Part shown: positions 40,315 to 49,680 of the stretch, one piece after another
How positions within the stretch are numbered: the stretch's first letter is position 1
Layout: every line of letters starts with the position of its first letter
DNA from: Ruania rhizosphaerae
GTDB taxonomy: Bacteria; Actinomycetota; Actinomycetes; Actinomycetales; Beutenbergiaceae
Direction of reading: 5' to 3'
Assembly (NCBI RefSeq): GCF_009805705.1
Contig: NZ_VSMB01000003.1
Coordinates: 1-64,000, forward strand
Length of the DNA: 64,000 bases
Made by a program: the position numbers and the translations under genes
The notes under the pieces: generated by a model
Seen by the model: the letters and a program-made list of their open reading frames with translations, nothing else
What the model was told of the DNA's origin: nothing
Database searches by the model: none

Positions 40315-42637
40315 CGCGCGAGCCCTCGGGCGGGCCGGCGCTCGGTGTGCGCTGGGCGCGGATCGCGTAGATCTGTGCCGTGGGGGAGCCGTTGGTGGCC
40401 TCGATCTCGACGCGCACGCCATCGATCGGATGGCCGCGTTCCTCGAGACTGTGCACGCGCCGTCGACGCCGGTTCTCGCGCACCTGGGCCGCCTCGTGCC
40501 AGCCCTGAGCAGTGCGGACCTGGACGCGGTAATCACGGACGAGCTCAGGCATCACGCGGAAGGGGCTACGGCGGTAGTGGAGGTTGTTGAGGTACTCGTC
40601 GACGTCGTCGTTGAAGATCAGCACGATCTCGGCGATCTCCTGGGCCTCGTCCCAGTCCAGCTGCACCCACTGTGGCTGCTCTGAGTCGGGAGCGGAGCTC
40701 CACATTCGCGGAGCGCCGTACGGGCGCTGGTAGCCGTCGGTGACGTGGCTCTCGTGGAAGGCGTCGGTGGGATCGGTGGTGCGGATGACCGGGGTGCGCC
40801 GGCGAAGCCGTTTCACGTCCCAGCTGACGAGTGCGTTGGCGTTCGCGCGGCCGCCGTCGACCACGTGTGCGTCGATCTCCTCCTGGTGGGAGTGGCGGCG
40901 CTGCATCGTGAGCAGTCCGTAGGTGCGTTCGTCCGCGACGTGCCAGGCGAGCGTGGGGTTCTCGTGCAGCACCAGCACCACGTTGCGGTACTCGCCGCCG
41001 ATGTCGGCAGCGGTGAGGCCGAGCGGCAACGCGGCGTGCACCTGCGCGCCGGCACCGACCTGGATCGATCCCGCTCGCAGCTGGTGCCTGGGCAGGTACA
41101 CCGCCGGGTGGCCGGTACTGTGCACGCTCCACGTGAGTTCGGTGTCGGTCTCCGCGCACAGCAGCACCTCGACGGTGCCCAGGGACGGTTCGAGCGGGAC
41201 GAGCAGGCCGACGTCGGAGGTCAGCGGCAGGGTGTCACCGCCGGGTTCCCCGGTGGACAGGGTGGTGCGGCGCGAGCTCGCGCTGACGCGGGCGAGCGGG
41301 GCGACGTCGTCGGGATCATCGGCCCGGACGCCTACGATCGCGGCATCCTCCCGCAGCAGGTGCTGCTGCAGAAGTCCGCCGTGGTCGGTGGCCAGGTCGC
41401 GCGGGGTCATGCCCGTCCGGGTGCACAGCGCAGCGGCGGCCCCGGCGGCCTCCCCGAGGACGGCGCATGTGGACATCACGCGCGTGGAGCCGAAGGCCAC
41501 GTGGCTGGCGCTGATGTCCCGCCCGGCGAAGAGCAGGTTGTCGACGTTGCGCGAGTAGAGCACGCGGAAGGGGATGGGGTAGAGCCCGTCGGGGTAGAAC
41601 TGCTGGGCAGCGCCTCCCTGGTGGTAGACGCCCTTCGAGGGATGCAGGTCGACGGACCAGCCTCCGAAGCCGATCGCGTCCGGGTGTTCGGCCTCGGGGA
41701 CGATATCGGAAGCGGTGAGGATGAGATCGCCCACGAGCCGCCGGTACTCGCGCTTGCCCGGCACCGACCCCACCCACTCGAGGGTGAGGTTCTCCGCCTC
41801 GAACTCACCGGAATTCTTGATGTAGTCCCAGATGCCGTAGATCACGGCCCAGAGCTCGTCGCGGATGCGTTCGTTGTCGGCGACGATGTCCAGCTCGCCG
41901 CCCCATTCGATCCACCAGTAGTCGGCACCGTTGTCCCCGGTGCGGATGATCCGGCTCTCCGGGATGGAGGTCCGGGCGACATCGACGGCGAAGGAAGGCG
42001 GGACGAACGGGACCGGACGGCCGAGGTCCTTGGTGTAGAACAGCAGGGTCGAGCCCAGGGTCTGCAGGTCAGCGACGTCGGGGGCGAAGTCCTCCTGGAA
42101 CTGCCCGTGCGCCTCCCGCCCGAGGAGGTAGTCGGCGCCGGCCGAGGCGCCGATGAAGCCGTCCCCGGTGCAGTCGATGAACATCGAGGCGCTGATGCGC
42201 ACGAGGCGTTCCGAGCCCATCGTCTTTCCGGTCACGGCGACGATGGCCGAGCCGTCGGTCTCTACGGTGCTGACGTCGGTGTTGAGGAACAGCCGGATCC
42301 GCGGTTCGGCACGCACTGCTTCCAGGACGACGAGATCCCAGTAGTAGGGGTTGCCCTCCGGGTTGCGGTATTCGTTCTCCAGGTAGAGCTCGCCGATGAT
42401 CCCGGTCTCGCGCGCGAAGCGCTGATGGCCGGTCGCCGTGGCGCCACAGACCCAGACGCGGACCTCACTACTGGAGTTCCCGCCCAGGACGGGGCGGTTC
42501 TGCACCAGGGCGACATCCGCGCCCGCCCGTGACGCGGCGATCGCGGCGGCTACCCCGGCGAGACCACCTCCGACCACGGCGACGTCCACGTCGATCTGGT
42601 CGATGGGCATCTGGAACTGCGTGGGTTCAACCGACAT
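40307..42637 (-). CDS. FAD-dependent oxidoreductase (FAD_oxidored, PF12831 type) with C-terminal discoidin-like region
   Basis: The protein has 776 residues. VDVAVVGGGLAGVAAAIAAS is the FAD-binding dinucleotide motif, followed by NRPVLGGNSSSEVRVWVCGA, the signature of this family, and LLFAGRDISASHVAFGSTRV, the second FAD motif. The last 170 residues (WVQLDWDEAQEIAEIVLIFN and later strands) look like an F5/8-type carbohydrate-binding fold. Relatives are sometimes labelled xanthan lyase without evidence. No export signal is present. With three Gfo/Idh/MocA genes and an SDR in the same operon, it may oxidise a sugar or glycoside. Confidence 0.85.
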   Translation of the reverse strand: MSVEPTQFQMPIDQIDVDVAVVGGGLAGVAAAIAASRAGADVALVQNRPVLGGNSSSEVRVWVCGATATGHQRFARETGIIGELYLENEYRNPEGNPYYWDLVVLEAVRAEPRIRLFLNTDVSTVETDGSAIVAVTGKTMGSERLVRISASMFIDCTGDGFIGASAGADYLLGREAHGQFQEDFAPDVADLQTLGSTLLFYTKDLGRPVPFVPPSFAVDVARTSIPESRIIRTGDNGADYWWIEWGGELDIVADNERIRDELWAVIYGIWDYIKNSGEFEAENLTLEWVGSVPGKREYRRLVGDLILTASDIVPEAEHPDAIGFGGWSVDLHPSKGVYHQGGAAQQFYPDGLYPIPFRVLYSRNVDNLLFAGRDISASHVAFGSTRVMSTCAVLGEAAGAAAALCTRTGMTPRDLATDHGGLLQQHLLREDAAIVGVRADDPDDVAPLARVSASSRRTTLSTGEPGGDTLPLTSDVGLLVPLEPSLGTVEVLLCAETDTELTWSVHSTGHPAVYLPRHQLRAGSIQVGAGAQVHAALPLGLTAADIGGEYRNVVLVLHENPTLAWHVADERTYGLLTMQRRHSHQEEIDAHVVDGGRANANALVSWDVKRLRRRTPVIRTTDPTDAFHESHVTDGYQRPYGAPRMWSSAPDSEQPQWVQLDWDEAQEIAEIVLIFNDDVDEYLNNLHYRRSPFRVMPELVRDYRVQVRTAQGWHEAAQVRENRRRRRVHSLEERGHPIDGVRVEIEATNGSPTAQIYAIRAQRTPSAGPPEGSRDA

Positions 42638-42690
42638 GGGTCGAACTTAGGGGGAAGTGAGGGAATGAATCAGGAACCACTGAGGCGGCA

Positions 42691-42719
42691 CCCGGCGAGT
42701 GGAGTCGCCACTCGCCGGG
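42691..42719 (-). terminator. Intra-operon hairpin before the FAD oxidoreductase gene
   Basis: CCCGGCGAGTGG and CCACTCGCCGGG are perfect 12-bp arms around five bases, located 9 bp after the upstream oxidoreductase stop. No T run follows. It may lower expression of the FAD and regulator genes. Confidence 0.65.
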
Positions 42720-42727
42720 CGCCGCGC

Positions 42728-43819
42728 TCAGAACTGCGGAACCTCCACCGGCCGGCCGCCCTGCATCGCCGACTCGTGCGCTCGCAGACCCACGCTGGTC
42801 CAGTTCGCCGCGGTGTCGACGTCGACCGAGGGGGCCCGGTTCTCGACGATGCTGCGCACGAACTCGTGGGCGAGGTGCGGGTGGGAGCCCCCGTGGCCGC
42901 CGCCCTGTGCGAAGGAGAGGTGGCCGTTCTCGGCGTCGTAGACACCGCGGGTGGTGAACGACTGGATCTCCTGCGGGAGCAGGTGGGCGTAGTCGGGCAC
43001 CGTGATGCGCTCGGCCTTCTCTCCGTGGAAGAGCACGGGTTGGCCACCCTCGGTCTGGGTCCACTCAAAGGAGGTCTCCGAGGCGTAGACGTCGAAGCTC
43101 TCCACGTACTCGCGCGCGGTGGAGAACAGCGACCGCGACACCTCCGCCGCCAGGTCGCTGCCGGCCAGGGTGATGTGCGCGGACTCCACCGCGAACGGTG
43201 ACCCGTACCGGCCCTGCAGATCCTCCGGGATCACTCCCGATCCCACGCAGGAGACCGTCTCGGCCCGCTTGCCGGCCAGGGCCAGCAGCGGTGAGACCGC
43301 ATGGGTGGCATAGTGCATCGGCGGCAACCCCTCCCAGTACTCCGGCCAGCCGCTCATGTCCTGATGGTGAGCACCTCGCAGGAACTGCAGCCGGCCCAGC
43401 TGGCCGGTCTCCAGCAGGTGCTGCACGTGCAGGAACTCCCGCGAGTAGACGACCGTCTCCATCATCATGTAGGTCCGGCCACTGGCCCGGGCCGCTGCGA
43501 CGATGCGCGCACAGTCCTCGATGGAGGTGGCCATCGGCACGGTGCACGCCACGTGCTTACCCGCCTCCAGTGCCGCGACGCTCTGGTCGGCGTGCAGCGG
43601 GATGGGCGTGTTGATGTGCACCGCATCGATGTCCGGATCCGTCAGCAACTCCTCGTAGGAGGTGTAGCGCCGCTCGATACCGAAGCGGTCACCGGTCGCA
43701 TCCAGGTTGCCGCGATCCCGCTGGCAGATCGCCACGAGCTCGGCGTCCGGATGTGCCTGGTAGATGGGCACGAATTCGGCCCCGAAGCCGAGCCCCACCA
43801 GGGCCACATTCACCGTCAT
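42728..43819 (-). CDS. Gfo/Idh/MocA family oxidoreductase, EKP lysine replaced
   Basis: The protein has 363 residues. VNVALVGLGFGAEFVPIYQA is the NAD fold, and the C-terminal half has WEGLPPMHYATHAVSPLLAL, the substrate side. The motif normally CEKP reads KHVACTVPMATS, so the conserved Lys is Val. This is a known minority pattern, and reaction chemistry may differ, for example elimination instead of plain dehydrogenation. It is cotranscribed with the SDR. Confidence 0.85.
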   Translation of the reverse strand: MTVNVALVGLGFGAEFVPIYQAHPDAELVAICQRDRGNLDATGDRFGIERRYTSYEELLTDPDIDAVHINTPIPLHADQSVAALEAGKHVACTVPMATSIEDCARIVAAARASGRTYMMMETVVYSREFLHVQHLLETGQLGRLQFLRGAHHQDMSGWPEYWEGLPPMHYATHAVSPLLALAGKRAETVSCVGSGVIPEDLQGRYGSPFAVESAHITLAGSDLAAEVSRSLFSTAREYVESFDVYASETSFEWTQTEGGQPVLFHGEKAERITVPDYAHLLPQEIQSFTTRGVYDAENGHLSFAQGGGHGGSHPHLAHEFVRSIVENRAPSVDVDTAANWTSVGLRAHESAMQGGRPVEVPQF

Positions 43820-43856
43820 GATCGTCCCTCCTGTGTCCTGACAGTCCCCGCCCGGC

Positions 43857-44642
43857 TCACCCGAGCCGTCCGGAGAGCGCGGTCAGACCCCCATCGACGG
43901 CCAGGCAGGCACCCGTGATGTAGGACGCGTGGTCGCTGGCGAGGAAGGCGATCGCGTGGCCGATCTCCTCTGGGCGACCCTGACGGCGTTGGATACCGGG
44001 CCCGCCCTCGTGGGGAGTCATCACCGCCAGGTCGATCTCCCTACCCGCTTCCGCGGCACGGTTCTTGTGGAAGTCGGTCAGGGTGGGCCCGGGCAGGATG
44101 GCGTTCACGCGAACGCCGGCGTCGGCGTGGTCGCACGCCATCGAGCGGGTCAGGGCCAGCACGCCGGCCTTGGTGGCGTCGTACTGAGCCATTCCGGCGC
44201 GTCCCGTGACTCCGTTGGCGGAGGAGACGCTCACCACCGAGCCGGCACGACCCGCCATCAGCGGGATGATGTGCTTGCAGGTTAGTCCCACGCCGATGAG
44301 GTTGACGTCGGTGATCCACCGCCAGGAGTCGGCGGTGGCCTCGGTGACCGGGCCCCACACCCGCGCCGCAGCGTTGTTGACCAGGATGTCCACGCCGCCG
44401 AAGCGCGAGGCGCACAGCTCCGCCAGCGCGATGTTGGCCTCCTCGGAGGCGATGTCGAGTTGGATCGACGCCGCATCCGGGGCTCCGAGTGCGATGGCCT
44501 CCTTGCTCGCCTCCTCGGCGAGCTGTCCGTCGAGATCGGCGACCACCACGGTGGCCCCCTCGGCGGCCAGGATGTTGACGGTCTGCCGGCCGATGCCGGC
44601 GCCACCGCCGGTGACGACGGCGACCTTGTTGCTGAAACGCAT
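43857..44642 (-). CDS. Short-chain dehydrogenase/reductase
   Basis: The protein has 261 residues. VAVVTGGGAGIGRQTV is the cofactor motif, ILVNNAA follows, and the catalytic Ser and Tyr-x-x-x-Lys are in VSVSSANG and QYDATKAG. VVVADLD suggests NAD preference. ATG at 44642 begins the fold. It is placed between the binding protein and an Idh-type gene. Confidence 0.92.
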   Translation of the reverse strand: MRFSNKVAVVTGGGAGIGRQTVNILAAEGATVVVADLDGQLAEEASKEAIALGAPDAASIQLDIASEEANIALAELCASRFGGVDILVNNAAARVWGPVTEATADSWRWITDVNLIGVGLTCKHIIPLMAGRAGSVVSVSSANGVTGRAGMAQYDATKAGVLALTRSMACDHADAGVRVNAILPGPTLTDFHKNRAAEAGREIDLAVMTPHEGGPGIQRRQGRPEEIGHAIAFLASDHASYITGACLAVDGGLTALSGRLG

Positions 44643-44670
44643 GGTTCTCCTTGTGTTCGGGGTAGGGGGA

Positions 44671-45990
44671 TCAGGCCAGGAGTGAGGCGGCCTGATCGAA
44701 GAAGCTGTCCACCGCCGTCGGGATGTCGGTCTGCTCGAAGCGCAGTTCCTCGGCGGTGCGGGAGAGCAGCTGGTAGACCTCCCGGCCGGCACGCGGTGTC
44801 AGCGCATCCATCGGGTCGCCGATCTCGGTGATGAGGGCCAGGTACTCCGAGGGCGTGAGGAGGCCGTCCTCACCGGAGTCCTCCTGCACCAGCTCGGCCG
44901 AGGAGGGGCTCGGCGGCACGCCCCGGGAGTTGCCGATGACCTCGACGGCCTCGGGGTCGTTGACCCAGAACTGCATGAACCGGGCGCACTCCATCGGGTA
45001 GGCCGTCCCCGCCCAGGCCGACATGAACAGGTTCGGGCGGACGAAGTTGGCCCGCTTGCTCCCGCCCTCGGTGTCGGGCATCGGCAGTGCCTGGATCTGC
45101 GAGGGAGTCAGGGCACGCACACCCGTGAGCTCGCTGCTGGTGGTGAAGTACAGCGGGGCCACGCCGGTGATGATCGGGCTGGTCTCGTGGCCGGTGTCCT
45201 CGGCGGAGACGTTCGGCGGGACGCAGGCGCCACTGGCGCGCATGTCAGCCCACCACTGCCAGAACTCGCGCAGGTCGTCCTTGCTGAAGCCCAGCGTCGT
45301 GGGCGAGGCCCCGGTGTCGAAGAAGGTCAGGCCCCGGCCGCGAACCCACGGCTCGAAGACCTCATACATCCCGCTGCCGTCCTTGATGCCCCACAGCTCC
45401 TCACCGGAGGCCTCACGGATGTTGTTCGAGAGCTCGGAGACGTCGTCCCAGGTCCATGTGTCGCCCTCGGGGAGCTCCAGGCCGAGGTCCTGGATCACCT
45501 CGCGGTCGGCGAGGATGGTGAAGGCGTCGGTGCTCATGGGCACACCGGCGCGGATGCCGTCGATGACCCCGTAGTCCTGCAGGTCGGCGTTCCAGTCGCT
45601 GATCTCGATGGGGTCGCCGATGAACTCCTCGAGATCGAGCAGCGCGCCGCGTTCGGCGTAGTCGACGATCATCTGGTTCGACATCTGGAAGGCGTCGGCA
45701 CCGTTGTCGCCGGCGATCTGGGTGGCCATCCGGTCCCAGAAGTCGTCCCAGGAGGCGTTCTCCGGGGTGATGGTGACGTTCTCGTGCCGACTGTTGTAGA
45801 GCTCGATCGCCTCGTTGGTGGTGCGGTTCATCTCCTCGTGACCCCACCAGGCGAATCGCATGTCCTTGGGGGCGTCGTCGTCCTCGACGCCGTTGCTGCC
45901 GCCGCCTTGGCCACAGGCGGTGGCGGTGCCGAGGGTGGCCGCGCCGAGAGCGAGGCCGGAGGTGCGCAGGAAGGTCCTTCTGCTGACCAT
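44671..45990 (-). CDS. Sugar ABC transporter substrate-binding protein with twin-arginine signal
   Basis: The protein has 439 residues. The start VSRRTFLRTSGLALGAATLG is a Tat signal that ends in a lipobox (TATAC). DMRFAWWGHEEMNRTTNEAI opens the mature domain. It serves the permeases encoded upstream at 48823-50636, from which it is separated by four enzyme and membrane genes. Confidence 0.9.
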   Translation of the reverse strand: MVSRRTFLRTSGLALGAATLGTATACGQGGGSNGVEDDDAPKDMRFAWWGHEEMNRTTNEAIELYNSRHENVTITPENASWDDFWDRMATQIAGDNGADAFQMSNQMIVDYAERGALLDLEEFIGDPIEISDWNADLQDYGVIDGIRAGVPMSTDAFTILADREVIQDLGLELPEGDTWTWDDVSELSNNIREASGEELWGIKDGSGMYEVFEPWVRGRGLTFFDTGASPTTLGFSKDDLREFWQWWADMRASGACVPPNVSAEDTGHETSPIITGVAPLYFTTSSELTGVRALTPSQIQALPMPDTEGGSKRANFVRPNLFMSAWAGTAYPMECARFMQFWVNDPEAVEVIGNSRGVPPSPSSAELVQEDSGEDGLLTPSEYLALITEIGDPMDALTPRAGREVYQLLSRTAEELRFEQTDIPTAVDSFFDQAASLLA

Positions 45991-46056
45991 GATGTGTCCT
46001 TTCGTGAAACGGCCGCGTCGTCGCAACCGGGTCTGGGGTGGGAGGGTCAGGTCGTA

Positions 46057-46110
46057 GGGATGGGTCGGGTTGAGGGGATGGGTCAGGCTGTCGGTATGGG
46101 TCAGGCCGTC
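46057..46110. repeat. Three 18-bp tandem repeats at an operon junction
   Basis: The unit is GGGATGGGTCAGGCTGTC with a few differences at 46057-46074, 46075-46092 and 46093-46110, and a degenerate unit at 46040-46056. The last unit contains the stop codon of the Gfo/Idh/MocA gene. There are no spacers, so it is not CRISPR. Replication slippage here could alter the C-terminus. Confidence 0.7.
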
Positions 46111-47138
46111 GGGACGGGATCGGGCCGCACGGCCGGGAGAGCGCACGCCGTCAGGACGTCCTCGATCAGGCGCAGGGTCTCGGCGCCGGACCGGGCGTCC
46201 ACCGGGGAGGGGGCGACGCCGCCGACCGCGTCGATGAAGGCGCTCATGCCCCGTCGCATCAGGTCGGCGTTCTCGGCCGACATGCAGGCGCGGATCGCCT
46301 CCGGGTCATCCATCGGGACGGGCGAGGTCACCTCCGGTACGTGGCCGCCGCTGCCCAGGGAGGTGCGCGCCGGCGTGACCCTGAAGCGCCAGGTGGCGGC
46401 ATCGCCGAAGAGCTCACCGCCCCAGCCGATGTTCCAGGGGTCGGCCTCGTGGGCGGTGAAGTCGATCGTCACCACGGTGTCGGCGCAGCGCATCGTCACG
46501 GCCAGGGCGTCCTCGCCGGGACTCGGCGTCCCGCTCCGGCGGACCCGGGTGGCGCGGATCTCGTGTGGTTCACCCAGGAGCAACCGCAGGACGTCCACCA
46601 GGTGGCACCCGGCCTCCATGAACGGCGTCACCACATTGGTCGCGTCGCCGAACCAGTGGGCCATGCTCGTCCAGGCCTGATGCGGGATCGCCGCGTGGAA
46701 GCGCGCGAGGTGAAGATCGCCCAGCGCACCCTCCTCGAGTGCCTGGCGGGTGCGCACGACGGAGTCGGAGTACCGCATGAAGAAGCCCATCTGCGTGAGC
46801 ACACCGGCCTGCGCCGCGCGATCGGCCACCTGGGCCAGCCGCGCCGAGGTGCGAGCTCCGGTCTTCTCGATGAACACCGGCAGACCGGCATCGATCGCAA
46901 TCTCCGCGAAGTCGGGCGCCTCGTCGTTGCGCCCGTCCACCACCACCGCGCCGGCGCCGTGCAGTGCCTCTTGGGCCGTACCGGCATCCTCCGCCGCGTA
47001 CCTCTGAGCAAAGGCCCGGGCGGCGTCGGCATCGGGGTCGTACACACGGGTGATCCGCGTGCGGGGGTCCTCATGAGCCGCGACGGCCCATGCGTGAGCG
47101 TGCGGGTGGGTCACTCCCAGGAATGCGACGTCAAGCAT
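46101..47138 (-). CDS. Gfo/Idh/MocA family oxidoreductase
   Basis: The protein has 345 residues. DVAFLGVTHPHAHAWAVAAH is an atypical first loop with His in place of the Gly-rich turn. GLPVFIEKTGART keeps the catalytic-type Lys, and FMEAGCHLVDVLRLLLGEP is the standard substrate helix. It overlaps the YesL-type gene by 8 bp. Confidence 0.85.
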   Translation of the reverse strand: MLDVAFLGVTHPHAHAWAVAAHEDPRTRITRVYDPDADAARAFAQRYAAEDAGTAQEALHGAGAVVVDGRNDEAPDFAEIAIDAGLPVFIEKTGARTSARLAQVADRAAQAGVLTQMGFFMRYSDSVVRTRQALEEGALGDLHLARFHAAIPHQAWTSMAHWFGDATNVVTPFMEAGCHLVDVLRLLLGEPHEIRATRVRRSGTPSPGEDALAVTMRCADTVVTIDFTAHEADPWNIGWGGELFGDAATWRFRVTPARTSLGSGGHVPEVTSPVPMDDPEAIRACMSAENADLMRRGMSAFIDAVGGVAPSPVDARSGAETLRLIEDVLTACALPAVRPDPVPTA

Positions 47139-47793
47139 TGCTACAGGTCACCTCTGCAGGGTTGGAGGGAACGGTGGGCCGGGGGTCGGCCGCCCGGCCC
47201 AGGTAGAGGGCCAGCCCGGGGCCGAAGATCACGCCCACGAGCGGGAGGTGGATCACGAGGGTCACGGTGAGCGCCGCCCCCAGCAGCACCGCGAGGTGCC
47301 ATGGACCGAAGCGCGTGGCCCGGCTCGTGGCCCGGCTCACGAGCTCGGCACGGGAGACCCCGGGGGCCTCAGCCAGTTCGTGCACGCACGCGGCCAGCCA
47401 CCACAGCGCGATCAGCAGTGCCGAGACGTTGACGGCGTAGAAGACCCCCGCCGTCAGGGTGGGCTGCCCGGCCAAGAACGCCAGGTTCAGCACGCTGACC
47501 GCCACCAGCACCACGCCTGCCGGTCCGAGGAACCAGGTGGCGGGTAGTGCGCGGCGCACGTCTGTGAGCAGCTCCCGCCAGAGCCCGCCGGCTTGGCCTC
47601 GTGAGGCCTTCAGCAGCAGCCGCGAACCGGCTCCGAAGGCGGCGACGGCGGAAACCAGGGGCAGGGCGAGCACCATCGTGACGAGGCTGAGCCCGGCAAG
47701 CCGGCTCACCGTCCGCAGCGCGTCCATCACCCGTTCGGCCAGGGGTGTGGGCTCAGCCGGCGGCCGGCGGAAGCCTGCCGGACGGCCGAGCAT
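47131..47793 (-). CDS. DUF624/YesL-like membrane protein
   Basis: The protein has 220 residues with four to five hydrophobic helices (SLVTMVLALPLVSAVAAF, WFLGPAGVVLVAVSVLNLAF and others). LPLVSAVAAFGAGSRLL and the GLWRELLTDVRRALPAT segment are as in YesL-type proteins, which often sit in rhamnogalacturonan and other glycan operons. ATG at 47793 is likely. A longer start at 47859 would overlap the upstream gene. Confidence 0.7.
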   Translation of the reverse strand: MLGRPAGFRRPPAEPTPLAERVMDALRTVSRLAGLSLVTMVLALPLVSAVAAFGAGSRLLLKASRGQAGGLWRELLTDVRRALPATWFLGPAGVVLVAVSVLNLAFLAGQPTLTAGVFYAVNVSALLIALWWLAACVHELAEAPGVSRAELVSRATSRATRFGPWHLAVLLGAALTVTLVIHLPLVGVIFGPGLALYLGRAADPRPTVPSNPAEVTCSNA

Positions 47794-47809
47794 CTCCGCG
47801 AGGGTCTTC

Positions 47810-48826
47810 TCACGCCAACTCAACGGAGCGCCCTTCCGCAATGGACCGGTACGCCGCATCCAGCGTCCGCATCGACTGCAGCGAGTCCTCTACCGTCACC
47901 AGCGGGCGCGCCTTCCCGGCGGCACAGTCGAGGGCGTGGGCGATGGATCGCGTGACCGACCGGTCGAACCAGTCCTCTTCCACCGCGATGACCTCATCAC
48001 CGCCGTGACTGTCCCGTCGGCGCAGCACGTTGTCCCGGCCGGTCTCGATCGAGAGGCGGTTCTGCTCGGAGGTGAAGATCTCCTTGCGCCAGTCCCACCC
48101 CGGGGCTCCCCAGAATCCGACCAGCGTCATCATCGTGCCCGAGTCGAACTCGACCACCATGGTGGCGGTGTCCTCTCCCTTGTCGGGGTTGCCGGCAGCG
48201 AGCTGGTTCGCGGTGGCGGTCACCCGGCGCGATGGTCCAAACCAGAAGTGCGCCAGGTCGATCAGGTGCGAACCTGACTCGAACAGGCACCCGCCTCCGG
48301 TCATCGCGGGATTTCCACGCCAGTGGTGGGGGGAGCGCAGGGCAGCGAGGTGGTCACCGAGAATCTCGATGTGGGCCACCAAGCCGGTTCCCCAGAGCTC
48401 CTCAGCCAGCCCGTCGCGGACACGCTCGTGCACCGGGTCGAAGCGCTGGTGGTACTTCACCATCAGGCTGCCGGTCGAGGCCTGATCGGCCTCGGCCACG
48501 CTGAGTGCTTCCTCCAGACCCAGCGCCATGGGCTTCTCGCAGAGGACGAAACGCCCTGCATCGAGCACCTGGATCGCTTGAGGTGCGTGCAACGCCACCG
48601 GCGTGACGAGGTCGACCAGCTGGACATCGTCGTCGGCGAGGACGGTGCCCAGGTCGGAGGCGATCCGCGGTACCCCCCACCGCTCGGCCGCAGCGTGAGC
48701 AGCCTCGCGGTCGGGGTCGCTGATCCACGCGACGTCGGCCCGGTCGAGCTGGGCGTAGGCGGCGAGATGGGACTGTGCGAAGGAGCCCGCCCCGACGACG
48801 GCCACCCGCACCCGCTCGGCGCTCAC
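47810..48826 (-). CDS. Gfo/Idh/MocA family oxidoreductase
   Basis: The protein has 338 residues. VRVAVVGAGSFAQSHLAAYA is the NAD motif, RFVLCEKPMALGLEEA the canonical EKP, and LFESGSHLIDLAHFWFGPSR the substrate helix. It overlaps the MalG-type gene by ATGA and is the most standard of the three paralogues. Confidence 0.9.
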   Translation of the reverse strand: MSAERVRVAVVGAGSFAQSHLAAYAQLDRADVAWISDPDREAAHAAAERWGVPRIASDLGTVLADDDVQLVDLVTPVALHAPQAIQVLDAGRFVLCEKPMALGLEEALSVAEADQASTGSLMVKYHQRFDPVHERVRDGLAEELWGTGLVAHIEILGDHLAALRSPHHWRGNPAMTGGGCLFESGSHLIDLAHFWFGPSRRVTATANQLAAGNPDKGEDTATMVVEFDSGTMMTLVGFWGAPGWDWRKEIFTSEQNRLSIETGRDNVLRRRDSHGGDEVIAVEEDWFDRSVTRSIAHALDCAAGKARPLVTVEDSLQSMRTLDAAYRSIAEGRSVELA

Positions 48827-49680
48827 TTCAGCCCCGTCGTGGCGATGCCACGGATCAGGTACCGCTGCCCGAAGACGAAGAAGATGAAAATGGGGACGAG
48901 GGACAGGACGGACATGGCGAACAGCGCTCCCCAGTCGGTGCCGCCAAGGTCGACGAAGAGTCGGATCGCAAGCGGCACGGTGAACAGATCGTTGTCGGTC
49001 AGGAAGACCAGCGGACGGAAGAAGTCATTCCAGGTCCAGATGAAGGAGAAGATGGCGGTGGTAGCCAGGGCGGGGACCACCAGCGGCAGCATGATCCGCC
49101 AGTAGATCTGGAACGGCCCGCACCCGTCGATGGAGGCTGCCTCGTCAATGTCACGGGGAATTCCGCGCATGAACTGCACCATCAAGAAGATGAAGAAGGG
49201 GTCGGTCGCGAAGAATTTTGGGACTGTCAGTGGCAGGAAGGTGTTCAGCCATCCGAGCTCAGAGAACAGGATGTACTGCGGCACGATCGTGACGTGCTCG
49301 GGGAGCATGATCGTCACGAGCATGATTCCCATGAAGAGAGCCTTGAGGCGGAACCTCATCCGTGCGAAAGCGAACGCCGTCAGGGAACAAGCGATGAGGT
49401 TTCCCAGAATCACGGACCCAGTGACGATGAAGCTGTTCCGGAAGTACGTCGCGAAGGAGTTCTGCTGGGCATCCCAGCCGCGGGCGTAATTGTCGAGGGT
49501 CGCATCGGTGATGGCGAGTCCAGCGCTGGTGAAGATGTCCTCGTTATCACGCAGCGAACTGACCAGCATCCACAGCAGGGGATACAGCATCCCGACGGCG
49601 AGTGCGATCAACAGCACGTGCATCGCGACGCGACGAACCGGCGGCTTGGTGCGGGTAGTGACTGCGGTCTCGGCGCTCAT
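48823..49680 (-). CDS. CUT1 sugar ABC transporter permease (MalG type)
   Basis: The protein has 285 residues with six helices. The EAA loop is DEAASIDGCGPFQIYWRIMLP and the C-terminus YLIRGIATTGLK is typical. It is coupled by ATGA to both neighbours. Confidence 0.93.
   Translation of the reverse strand: MSAETAVTTRTKPPVRRVAMHVLLIALAVGMLYPLLWMLVSSLRDNEDIFTSAGLAITDATLDNYARGWDAQQNSFATYFRNSFIVTGSVILGNLIACSLTAFAFARMRFRLKALFMGIMLVTIMLPEHVTIVPQYILFSELGWLNTFLPLTVPKFFATDPFFIFLMVQFMRGIPRDIDEAASIDGCGPFQIYWRIMLPLVVPALATTAIFSFIWTWNDFFRPLVFLTDNDLFTVPLAIRLFVDLGGTDWGALFAMSVLSLVPIFIFFVFGQRYLIRGIATTGLK

Noticed and set aside
40745-42532. 595-codon plus-strand frame opposite the FAD oxidoreductase
   Set aside because: Shadow of the minus-strand gene: composition is Val/Gly/Asp/Arg-rich without domains, while the minus strand has clear FAD motifs.
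46057-46110. Possible CRISPR array
   Set aside because: The units are contiguous 18-mers without spacers.
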